DNA from: an uncultured Clostridia bacterium
GTDB lineage: Bacteria > Bacillota > Clostridia > Christensenellales > Aristaeellaceae
Assembly (NCBI GenBank): GCA_934615235.1
Contig: CAKTTL010000051.1
Span: forward strand, 1 to 19,874
DNA length: 19,874 nucleotides
Direction: 5' to 3'
Positions 1 through 6,558 of this stretch are shown in pieces (positions within the stretch are counted from its first letter, which is position 1; every line of letters starts with the position of its first letter). The position numbers and the translations under genes are program-made. The notes beneath the pieces are model-generated. The model was given only the letters and a program-made list of their open reading frames with translations. It was not told where the DNA came from and did not search any database.

Positions 1-375
1 GCTTTTATGTTGATTGCCGCTGTCTGTATCTCTTTCAGCAATTTGCACATCTGATTCGGGTTTTCAGATACACCCTAGGGTGTATCTGAAAAATGTTCAA
101 ACGACACCCATGGCAGGCAGGAAACCGTATAGGCGTTGGGCGGCGGCGTTTCTCCCGCGCGGGCGAGAATTCCGCGGCGGTCTCCGCATTCCGCCTGGCC
201 GCGCAGGTATTCCGCGTGAAACGCGGAAAAATCATCGTCGTACTCCGTCCACATCAGAGAGAACGTTTACTCGCGCTGGCGGCTCAGCGTTTTTGTGACG
301 AGCCACAGATACGCCGGAAAAAACTTATATCCCGCCGCACGCAGCGAGCGGCGTAAAAACCGCCGGCTGCTTCAT
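1..375 (-). pseudogene. Broken chloramphenicol acetyltransferase-like (CatA family) gene
   Basis: Reading the minus strand gives two blocks typical of CatA-like acetyltransferases. The first, about 366-268, contains LRAAGYKFFPAYLWLVTKTL and ends in an in-frame TAA. The second, about 264-77, contains TFSLMWTEYDDDF and later SCLPWVSFEHF. A start codon at 375 overlaps the stop of the upstream regulator gene and has GGAGG seven bases ahead, but its frame runs into a stop after 16 codons, so the N-terminal region is deleted and frameshifted. About 30 residues that normally separate the two blocks are missing. After SFEHF the frame enters a palindromic repeat (61-92) and stops. Beyond the repeat, MCKLLKEIQ in another frame resembles the family C-terminus. 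The catalytic HHxxxDG motif is absent. The identification rests on remembered family motifs; the piece at 1-60 is the least certain. Confidence 0.72.
61..92. repeat. Perfect 32-bp palindrome made of two repeat-element ends
   Basis: TTTTCAGATACACCCT is followed directly by its reverse complement AGGGTGTATCTGAAAA. Each arm equals the terminal inverted repeat of the elements at 9531-9639 and 17807-17969, but here the outer ends face each other across a central TA (76-77) with no element interior on either side. It interrupts the CAT-like pseudogene. Confidence 0.9.
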
Positions 376-962
376 CGCCGCACCTCCTGCCAGAAAAGTC
401 CGTCGCGCGTGCAGTACCACAAAAGCATGCCGTGCGCGGCGTAGGGCAGGCGCGTTTCCAGCCCCCATTCGGGATAAAGCCTGCGGACGATCAGCGTATC
501 CCCGTTCACCAGCGCGAGGAAGGAGATATGGTGCTCCCGCCGCATCTCGTGCGCGGAAGTGACGAACCATTCGTTCTCGACTATTTCCATCGTCAGCCGC
601 TGGGTCTCGTCCGCTTTCTGGGGCCGCAGGGCGGCCAGCTTTTTGCCGCAGCAGATCACGTCCGCCTCATCGGTTGAAAATACGACGTTCCCGCACGCGG
701 GGCACACGTATACGCGGATTTTTTTCATATTGCCGTTGCTCCTGCGGTTCGCGTCCAGATCGCCCTGCAAAAGCACGCCGGGTTCCACCCCGAGCGCCGC
801 CGCCAGCGCGGGCAGCAGCGAAATATCCGGCGCGCCGCAGCCCCGCTCCCATTTGGAAACCGCCTTATCGCTGACGTTTATTTTCTCCGCCAGCTCCAGC
901 TGCGTCATATGCTGCTTTTGCCGCAGGGAGCGAATCAAATTGCCTGTTTTTGCCTGATCCAT
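372..962 (-). CDS. XRE-family regulator with C-terminal desulfoferrodoxin-like domain
   Basis: A 196-residue protein. Residues about 7-62 form a Cro/C1-type helix-turn-helix (MTQLELAEKINVSDKAVSKW), so it is a DNA-binding regulator. Residues 85-110 have the desulforedoxin pattern C87-x2-C90-G-N with a C104-C105 pair followed by G. The rest resembles the superoxide reductase domain: H138-E-M-x3-H144 and C184 are kept, but the last iron-ligand histidine appears as D187 and the first is not found. A metal site in the small domain is plausible, whereas reductase activity is doubtful. I chose ATG 962 over an in-frame GTG at 977 because GGAGGTG lies just ahead of it. Its stop overlaps the start of the broken CAT-like gene, suggesting they formed an operon. 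The target is unknown. Confidence 0.88.
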   Translation of the reverse strand: MDQAKTGNLIRSLRQKQHMTQLELAEKINVSDKAVSKWERGCGAPDISLLPALAAALGVEPGVLLQGDLDANRRSNGNMKKIRVYVCPACGNVVFSTDEADVICCGKKLAALRPQKADETQRLTMEIVENEWFVTSAHEMRREHHISFLALVNGDTLIVRRLYPEWGLETRLPYAAHGMLLWYCTRDGLFWQEVRR

Positions 963-982
963 TGCAAGCACCTCCACGGGAT

Positions 983-1011
983 ATGATAACCGCAGAGCGC
1001 CCGGTTTTCAA
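983..1011 (-). promoter_or_regulatory. Sigma-A type promoter of the XRE gene
   Basis: On the minus strand TTGAAA (1011-1006) is separated by exactly 17 bases from TATCAT (988-983), about 20 bases ahead of the start codon at 962. The -35 begins directly after the stop codon of the upstream hydrolase gene, so this gene can be transcribed apart from the preceding operon. Confidence 0.6.
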
Positions 1012-1569
1012 TCAACGCTTCGTAGAGTCCGGCCGCGAGCGCCTGCGCAGCAGGCCCGCCATGCGCCCTTCATAGACGCGTTCCAGCCCCGGCAGCGTCA
1101 GAAAATCCTGCGGCCGCATCAGTGAAGGCGATCTGGGCAGCGTCGCCGCGCCGCACGTTTCCAGCACGTACGCCACGAAATACGAACAGAAATAGCGGGT
1201 ATTGAGTTTGCTCTCCACGCCCATCCTGCAGCGGAACAGCCCGCCGATGGAAAAACGGTATTTTTCCTTTTCCGCGAGCATCTCCTCGATTTTTCGGCGC
1301 ACAGCGCCGTAAACCTCGTCCGTCGCTTCCAGGCGCAGAAGCACGCACTGCATGTACGGGTGCAGCCGCAGATAGCTGCCGGGCGTGTTTTCGTGCGCGA
1401 GGCCCGCCGGCAGCGGGAAGGCGGGATAGCGCCGCGTGAAGCTGCACAGTGTGCTCAGCGCGTCGTCATAGGCGATGGACGCATGCGTGTACGCGTCGCC
1501 CGTAAACAGGTGCACCGTCTTGGAGACGAGCGTGGGCGAGCGGGTAAGCAAAACGTAAAGGTTCGGCAT
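1012..1569 (-). CDS. YiiX/YebB-like permuted papain-fold hydrolase (hypothetical)
   Basis: A 185-residue soluble protein without an obvious signal peptide. It shows the two short blocks of the permuted NlpC/P60 (YiiX/YebB-like) group: a histidine block near the start (YTHASIAYD, H29) and a cysteine block late in the chain (RYFCSYFVAYVL, C128), followed by a conserved-looking RPQDFL. In the permuted fold these would be the catalytic His and Cys. Substrates of this group are mostly unknown; amide or acyl bonds of peptides or lipids are proposed. ATG 1569 has GAGGGA eight bases ahead, lying within the end of the kinase gene, and the two genes are 11 bp apart. The long open frame continuing upstream of 1569 is the kinase read in another frame. 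It is the last gene of the transporter/kinase run. Confidence 0.72.
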   Translation of the reverse strand: MPNLYVLLTRSPTLVSKTVHLFTGDAYTHASIAYDDALSTLCSFTRRYPAFPLPAGLAHENTPGSYLRLHPYMQCVLLRLEATDEVYGAVRRKIEEMLAEKEKYRFSIGGLFRCRMGVESKLNTRYFCSYFVAYVLETCGAATLPRSPSLMRPQDFLTLPGLERVYEGRMAGLLRRRSRPDSTKR

Positions 1570-1580
1570 ATCGATTCCCT

Positions 1581-2471
1581 CTATCTGAAGCGCAGCAGGA
1601 TGCGCAGTCGGTCTCTTTCGTATTCGGCGCGAATTTCGCCGCCCATTCTCTCCGTCAGCAGCCGGGCGATCGACAGCCCCAGTCCGGTGGCGTTTCGCGC
1701 GCTTTCTACTGTATAAAAACGATCGAACAGCCGCTGAACCTGCACAGGCGAAAGATTTTTCGCCTGGTTCGCGCATTCGATCGTTCCGTCCGCGCCAAGC
1801 CGGACATACAGATCGCCGTCCGAATATTTGACGGCGTTGGCGAGAAGATTGTCGAGCACGCGGCGCAGCGCCTCCCGGTCGAGCCGGCGGACGACGGGCG
1901 TCTGCGGCATTTCGATGCGCGGCGTAATCCCCCGCGCGGTCAGCGCGCCGTAGCAGCCGGCGAGGCTTTCTTCCAGCGCGTCGTTGAGCGCAAGCGTTTC
2001 CGGGCGCATTTCGTCCGCCGCCGCCAGCAGCATCGAGTAGCGGAACAGCTCCTCCGTCAGCGCCTTCATCGCGTTGGAACGCTCCCGCACGACGGAAAGA
2101 TACCGCCGCGCCGTATCCGGCAGCGCTTCGCGCTCGAGCAGATCGAGATAACCGGAAATTGCCGTCAGCGGCGTGCGCAGATCGTGCGAGATGTTCGTGA
2201 CGGCCGTTTTCAGTTCCGCGTCGCCGTTTTGCAGGCGGCAGCGTTCCCTGCGCAGCGCGCGCAGCTGCACGTTCAGCTCCGCGGCGAAGCGCCGCGCCGC
2301 CCGGTCGCCGGTTGAGACGGCGATCACCGTATTCGTATCCGCCGCCATGCGCTCCGAAAGCTCCCGCGCGCATTCGCGCAGAAAATGGCGCAGGGAGAGC
2401 AGCTTGCCAAGGCATCCCGCCGCGCAAAGCGCGAGCGCGCCCGTCAGCGTCCAGTAAAGCCAGCTCTCCAT
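1581..2471 (-). CDS. Sensor histidine kinase of the ABC-transporter operon
   Basis: A 296-residue kinase with one N-terminal membrane helix (about residues 5-25) and almost no extracellular part, so it probably senses within the membrane or through the neighbouring transporter. The dimerisation/phosphoacceptor motif NISHDLRTPL places the phosphorylated histidine at H96. The ATPase domain has the N box NLLANAVKYS (N212) and the glycine-rich ATGLGLSIA (263-269). The usual DxGxG box is replaced by a stretch around CANQAKNLS, as in several short Clostridial kinases. ATG 2471 is preceded by AAGGAG at nine bases. It lies 16 bp after the permease gene; its likely partner is the regulator at 4312-4992, on the far side of the two transporter genes. 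Confidence 0.92.
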   Translation of the reverse strand: MESWLYWTLTGALALCAAGCLGKLLSLRHFLRECARELSERMAADTNTVIAVSTGDRAARRFAAELNVQLRALRRERCRLQNGDAELKTAVTNISHDLRTPLTAISGYLDLLEREALPDTARRYLSVVRERSNAMKALTEELFRYSMLLAAADEMRPETLALNDALEESLAGCYGALTARGITPRIEMPQTPVVRRLDREALRRVLDNLLANAVKYSDGDLYVRLGADGTIECANQAKNLSPVQVQRLFDRFYTVESARNATGLGLSIARLLTERMGGEIRAEYERDRLRILLRFR

Positions 2472-2487
2472 GCGTCCCGCTCCTTTT

Positions 2488-3315
2488 TTACTTCAGGTTC
2501 TTCTTTTTGAAAACGATCACGCCCGCGCCCGTCGCGGCCAGGAGAATAAACGCGTCGCACAGCGCCATCCGCACGGGGTGCGCCGCCTCGCGCATGGCCA
2601 GCTGCACCGCCTGCCCGCCGGGCAGGAAATCGAGCAGAAACTCGAACGTCTCGCGCGTTTTGCCGGAAATGTAGTTCGGGTTTTTCTCCGGTTCTTCCGT
2701 CTGCGTCACGCCGTTCATGATCACGGTATAGCCGTCGTAGTATTCCGGCTCCTCCAGGCGGGATTTCACCGCCACGCCGCCCATCAGCAGCGCCAGCGAC
2801 AAAAGCACGCACGCCACGGCCGAATACGCCCGGTTCTGGCAGAGCATGGCTGCGAGCGTGTACAGCGCCGCAAACGCCGCCAGCGCGCCCGCGCCCAGCA
2901 GCGCGCAGACGAGCATCGGTTTCAGGCCGCAGCCGAAGAAGCCGTACGTCGGAATGCCCGGCGCGAGATAGGTCAGCATGAAAGCCGCGCAGAGGATCGC
3001 AGCGGCCGCAAGGCAGACGACGAGGTTGGAAAGATACACGCTCGCGCGCCCGTGCCCCGCGATCAGCTTGTTGCGAATCGTGCCGTCGCTGTAGTCCACG
3101 CCGATAAACAGCGCGCACAGCGCGGAAAGCACAATCGCCGCCACCGGCACATAGACCATGAACGGGTCCTCGAGCGGCGCGGCGTATCCCTCGCGGAAAG
3201 ACTGGAACCGCGCCCAGAAACAGAACTGCCCTGCCGCAGCCATCGCCGCCAGCGCAAGCCAGAAAATCTTATCCCGCCAAAGCCTTGCAAAATCTGCCCG
3301 CAGCAGCTTACGCAC
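2488..3315 (-). CDS. ABC-2 type transporter permease
   Basis: A 275-residue integral membrane protein with about six hydrophobic segments: one near the N-terminus after a charged start, a pair around the motif GVDYSDGTIRNKLIAGHGR that is typical of ABC-2 permeases, two more in the middle, and one at the C-terminus. A large polar loop of about 65 residues lies between helices five and six. GTG 3315 is chosen because GGAGG stands eight bases ahead of it; the in-frame TTG at 3330 has no ribosome site. The start overlaps the ATPase stop by 8 bp, indicating translational coupling. Paired with the ATPase it should form an exporter. The substrate is not readable from sequence; an antimicrobial peptide is a guess from operon layout. 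Confidence 0.9.
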   Translation of the reverse strand: MRKLLRADFARLWRDKIFWLALAAMAAAGQFCFWARFQSFREGYAAPLEDPFMVYVPVAAIVLSALCALFIGVDYSDGTIRNKLIAGHGRASVYLSNLVVCLAAAAILCAAFMLTYLAPGIPTYGFFGCGLKPMLVCALLGAGALAAFAALYTLAAMLCQNRAYSAVACVLLSLALLMGGVAVKSRLEEPEYYDGYTVIMNGVTQTEEPEKNPNYISGKTRETFEFLLDFLPGGQAVQLAMREAAHPVRMALCDAFILLAATGAGVIVFKKKNLK

Positions 3316-4231
3316 GGCGATCACCTCCAACCAGACTCATGTAATAGCTCTCCAGCGATTCGTCGCGTTCTTTCATTGAGTAAAGCTCGCAGTTTTCCCT
3401 GCGCAGCGCTTCCGCCAGCGCGGTTACGCTCGTTTCGCCGAAGATATCCGCCGTCTTGTCGGAGAGGATTTTGTATTCGATTCCCGCGCCGTCCAGCACG
3501 CGCGCCAGCGCGCCCGCGTCCGAAACCTCCGCGCGGATGCACTTGCGGCATTCGTTTTCCAGCGCTTCCGCGCTGATTTCCTTGACCATGCGGCCGCCGT
3601 CGATGAAGCCGTACCACGTTGCAAGCCGCGAAAGCTCGTCGAGGATATGGCTGGAGATGAGCACGGTGATGCCCTGCTCGCGGTTCAGCCGCAGGATGAG
3701 CTCGCGCATTTCCACGATGCCCTGCGGGTCTAGGCCGTTCACCGGCTCGTCCAGCAGCAGGAAATCCGGCTCGCCCGCCAGCGCGACGGCAATGCCGAGC
3801 CGCTGCCGCATGCCGAGGGAGAAATTGCGCGCTTTTTTCTTCGCCGTTTTCTCCAGTCCCACCAGATGCAAAAGCGCGTCGATTCCTTCCTCCGAGGGCA
3901 TGCCGAGCACGCGGTACTGCTGACGCAGGTTTTCCCGCGCCGTCATATCCAGATAGATCGACGGCGTTTCCACCACGGCACCCATGCGCCTGCGCGCGCG
4001 GACGATTTTCGCGTCGCTGTTCTCCACGCCGCAAAGCCGGTACGAGCCGCTTGTCGGCTCCTGCAGGCCGCAGACGAGGCGAATCAGCGTCGTCTTGCCC
4101 GCGCCGTTTTTGCCCACGAAGCCGTAAATCGACCCGCGCGGCACATGCATGGTCAGGCTGCTGAGCGCCGCAAAGCCGCCGGCATATTCCTTTTTCAGTC
4201 CCTGCGTTTGCAGAATATAATCCAATTCCAT
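3308..4231 (-). CDS. ABC transporter ATP-binding protein (BcrA/lantibiotic-type)
   Basis: A 307-residue ATPase. It has Walker A GKNGAGKTT (40-48), an unusual signature FSLGMRQ (137-143) typical of the BcrA/drug-export branch, Walker B FLLLDEP (157-163) and switch histidine H195 in SSHILDEL. An accessory C-terminal region of about 90 residues follows the nucleotide-binding domain, as in this branch. ATG 4231 has AAGGAGG close ahead. The gap to the regulator gene holds a repeat array that probably controls this promoter. The enzyme would power the permease encoded next. Related modules confer bacitracin or lantibiotic resistance, but only one permease gene is present, so the substrate remains open. 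Confidence 0.93.
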   Translation of the reverse strand: MELDYILQTQGLKKEYAGGFAALSSLTMHVPRGSIYGFVGKNGAGKTTLIRLVCGLQEPTSGSYRLCGVENSDAKIVRARRRMGAVVETPSIYLDMTARENLRQQYRVLGMPSEEGIDALLHLVGLEKTAKKKARNFSLGMRQRLGIAVALAGEPDFLLLDEPVNGLDPQGIVEMRELILRLNREQGITVLISSHILDELSRLATWYGFIDGGRMVKEISAEALENECRKCIRAEVSDAGALARVLDGAGIEYKILSDKTADIFGETSVTALAEALRRENCELYSMKERDESLESYYMSLVGGDRRA

Positions 4232-4259
4232 TCAGCCTCCTTGCGTTTGGAATGGCTGA

Positions 4260-4316
4260 AGTATAAACGCCGCCCGTCAAGAAGGCGGTCAAGAAAAGCG
4301 TCAAGATTCGGTCAAG
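4260..4316 (-). promoter_or_regulatory. Four CTTGAC direct repeats with promoter elements upstream of the ABC genes
   Basis: On the minus strand CTTGAC occurs at 4316-4311, 4305-4300, 4293-4288 and 4281-4276, with starts 11, 12 and 12 bases apart, about one helical turn. OmpR-type regulators commonly bind direct repeats at this spacing. The third repeat also gives TTGACC as a possible -35, with TTTATA (4267-4262) or TATACT (4265-4260) as a -10 at a long spacing (19 or 21). A regulator that bends DNA at an over-long spacer would fit. The first repeat overlaps the end of the regulator gene. Confidence 0.65.
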
Positions 4317-4992
4317 CTTTTCGTTCGGGCAGGTCCTTCATCTTGAACCCGATGCCCCAGACGGATTCGATGGAATCCTCCCCGCACGCTTCCTGCAGCT
4401 TGCGGCGCAGGTTGCTCACATGCTGCTTGAGCGAGCGCTCGGTGCAATCGGGCGTATCGAGGCTGATGCGGTCGAGAATGACCGACTTGGCGAGCGCCTG
4501 GCTCGGGTTTTTCATCAGCAGCTTCAAAATGGCGTATTCCGTTTTCGTCAGCGCCACGGGCTTCCCGGCGGCGGTCACGCTGTGCGAGGCGGGATCGAGC
4601 GCAAGGCAGCCGTGCGTATAGACGGCCGCGCGCCCGCCCTCCGCGGCGCGCAGCTGTACCGCCACGCGCGCAAGCAGTTCGCGCGTATCGAATGGCTTGG
4701 TGATATAATCCGCCGCGCCGCCGCGCAGAAGGCTCACCTTGTCGCTCACATCCGCCTTTGCGCTGACGACGATGACCGGAATCCCTTCGATTTTCGGCAG
4801 CAGCCCTTCGCCGGAAAGGCCGGGCAGCATCAAATCGAGCAGGATAAGATCGGGGCGCTTCGCGCCGAGCCAAAGCAGCGCCTCCGTTCCCGAATAGGCG
4901 CGCCAGACGGCGTAGCCCTCCCGGCCGAGCACCTCTTCGAGGAGATTGCCGATCTGAACGTCGTCGTCGACGACAAGAATGTTTTTCGTCAT
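4312..4992 (-). CDS. OmpR/PhoB-family response regulator
   Basis: A 226-residue two-component regulator. The receiver domain (about 1-115) has the acidic cluster D9-D11, phosphoacceptor D53 in LLDLMLPG, S77 and K99. The C-terminal winged helix (about 125-222) carries LTKTEYAILKLL and the recognition region ending VWGIGFKM, marking the OmpR/PhoB class that binds direct repeats. It begins only 1 bp after the stop of the oxidoreductase gene, so translation is probably coupled. It likely receives phosphate from the kinase at 1581-2471 and acts on the CTTGAC array just downstream of its own gene. Confidence 0.94.
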   Translation of the reverse strand: MTKNILVVDDDVQIGNLLEEVLGREGYAVWRAYSGTEALLWLGAKRPDLILLDLMLPGLSGEGLLPKIEGIPVIVVSAKADVSDKVSLLRGGAADYITKPFDTRELLARVAVQLRAAEGGRAAVYTHGCLALDPASHSVTAAGKPVALTKTEYAILKLLMKNPSQALAKSVILDRISLDTPDCTERSLKQHVSNLRRKLQEACGEDSIESVWGIGFKMKDLPERKA

Positions 4993-4993
4993 C

Positions 4994-6538
4994 TCAGTAG
5001 CCGATCTGTGCCAGCGCGCGATCGACCGTGCGCGCGACGCCGAGCGAAAACGCTTCCGATACCAGCGGCGCTTCGTTTTCCGTAATCACGCGGCCGAACT
5101 GTTCGATTTCGAGCGTATAGTTGTTCGGGCAGTCGACCGTTACGGTTTCGCTCGTTCCGTCCGCGCGGCGCAGCGTAAACGACTGTGCGCCGCACGCGTT
5201 GTATTCGATCGGCGCGTCGATCCACCCCGCGTCGCCCATCACGCGGAAATTGCTGAAGCGGGCGAAATGCGAGCACATGCCGCTCGTCAGCGCGGCCAGC
5301 CGCCCGTCGCCGAAATCAAGCGTTTCCGTGCTGAAATCGTCCACCCCGGAGTGCATGAAATGCGCCGTGGCCTGCACCTTTTCCGGCTCGCGGCCGAACA
5401 GATACTGCGCCAGGCTTATGTTATACACGCCGATATCGTACAGCGCGCCGCCGCAGGTTTCGCGCCTTGCGCGAATGTTGTTGGGATGATCGTAATGGCC
5501 GCGGGTGAAAAAGCTCGCTTCCACCACGCGCAGCTCGCCCAGTCCGCCCGCGTCCGTCAACCGCTTTATCTCGCGGATGACCGGGCTGTGCAGATACGCG
5601 AACGCTTCCATCAGCCGCACGCCGCGGGCGCGGCAATAGTCGAACATCTTCTTTTCTTCCGCCGCGCTCACGCCCATCGGCTTTTCGCAGAGGATATGCT
5701 TGCCCTTATCCGCTGCGCGCAGCACCCATTCGCAGTGCAGGTTGTTGGGCAGCGGGATGTATACGGCCTCGACCTCCGGATCGTCCAGCAGCGCGTCGTA
5801 GCTTGCATAGGCTTTTTCAAACCCGAAGCGCGCGGCGAAATCCGCCGCCTTTTCGGCGCTGCGCCCGGCAATCGCTGCCATGCGGCAGTTTTCCGCCTGC
5901 GTCATCGCCGCGAACGTATCGCGCACGCCGATATTGGCCGTGCCCAGCACGCCCCAGCCGATTTTCTTCCCCATCTTCATTCTCCTCACACGTTCGGTCA
6001 GTTTTCGATAAACGGGCAGCATGCACGCTTCAGTCGCGTCGTTGCGCACTTCGGCTGCGCCGCGCCATTTCACGCTGCTGTTTTCGTCGGGCTTCGCCCG
6101 GAGAAACGCGTCCTGCGGCGCTTCCAGCAGATACGTTACGTTCAGGTGAACGTGTTCCGCCACGTGTTTCCCGCGCTTTTCGTGCGCCGGCACGGGGAGG
6201 ATTTCCAGCGAGAAGATTGCGTCCGTCACCGGCGCGGCGCGTACGCCTGTTTCCTCTTCCGCCTCGCGCAGCGCCACTGCGAGCAGATCCGTTTCTCCGT
6301 CCGCGTGCCCGCCCAGCCATGTCCAGGCCTGATAGATGTTATGATACGCCATGAGCACCTGGTCGCGCGCGGGATTGACAATCCAGGCGGAAGCGGTGAA
6401 ATGCCCCGCCTCGTCCTCGCGCGTGAACGCGGCCGGATGCGTGTCCAGCCAGCGCAGCATCGTTTCGCGGTCGGCTTCTTCCTGCGGGCAGCCGGGACGG
6501 AACGCCGCGATCGCGCGGCGCAGCGCTTCTCGTGTCAT
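4994..6538 (-). CDS. NUDIX hydrolase fused in frame to Gfo/Idh/MocA oxidoreductase
   Basis: One open frame of 514 residues holds two families. Residues about 1-185 are a NUDIX hydrolase with the box G77-x5-T83-x7-REAEEETGV; the first conserved Glu is Thr, while the REuxEE core that binds metal is intact. Residues 189-514 are a complete NAD(P)-dependent Gfo/Idh/MocA oxidoreductase: Rossmann start GVLGTANIG, the EKP motif in CEKPMG, and the later GGALYDIGVYN. No stop codon separates them, yet an ideal ribosome site precedes an in-frame ATG at 5974, so the oxidoreductase (326 residues) may also be made alone. ATG 6538 has GGAGG eight bases ahead and starts 20 bp after trkH. Substrates are unknown. 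A fusion by stop-codon loss or a sequencing slip is an alternative. Confidence 0.85.
   Translation of the reverse strand: MTREALRRAIAAFRPGCPQEEADRETMLRWLDTHPAAFTREDEAGHFTASAWIVNPARDQVLMAYHNIYQAWTWLGGHADGETDLLAVALREAEEETGVRAAPVTDAIFSLEILPVPAHEKRGKHVAEHVHLNVTYLLEAPQDAFLRAKPDENSSVKWRGAAEVRNDATEACMLPVYRKLTERVRRMKMGKKIGWGVLGTANIGVRDTFAAMTQAENCRMAAIAGRSAEKAADFAARFGFEKAYASYDALLDDPEVEAVYIPLPNNLHCEWVLRAADKGKHILCEKPMGVSAAEEKKMFDYCRARGVRLMEAFAYLHSPVIREIKRLTDAGGLGELRVVEASFFTRGHYDHPNNIRARRETCGGALYDIGVYNISLAQYLFGREPEKVQATAHFMHSGVDDFSTETLDFGDGRLAALTSGMCSHFARFSNFRVMGDAGWIDAPIEYNACGAQSFTLRRADGTSETVTVDCPNNYTLEIEQFGRVITENEAPLVSEAFSLGVARTVDRALAQIGY
5972..5987 (-). promoter_or_regulatory. Internal ribosome binding site for the oxidoreductase half
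   Basis: GAGGAG (5987-5982) sits seven bases ahead of the ATG at 5974-5972 that begins MGKKIGWG, the natural start of a Gfo/Idh/MocA protein. A second ATG two codons earlier (5980) is too close to it. This suggests the second domain was, and may still be, translated independently. Confidence 0.65.
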
Positions 6539-6558
6539 GCGGGCTTCCTCCTTCTTTT

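Noticed and set aside
963..977. GTG start at 977 for the XRE regulator
   Set aside because: It would place the GGAGG site inside the coding region; ATG 962 is correctly spaced from it.
1570..2427. The long upstream part of the open frame containing the YiiX-like hydrolase
   Set aside because: It is the kinase gene in another frame, Arg-rich and without motifs; ATG 1569 has its own ribosome site.
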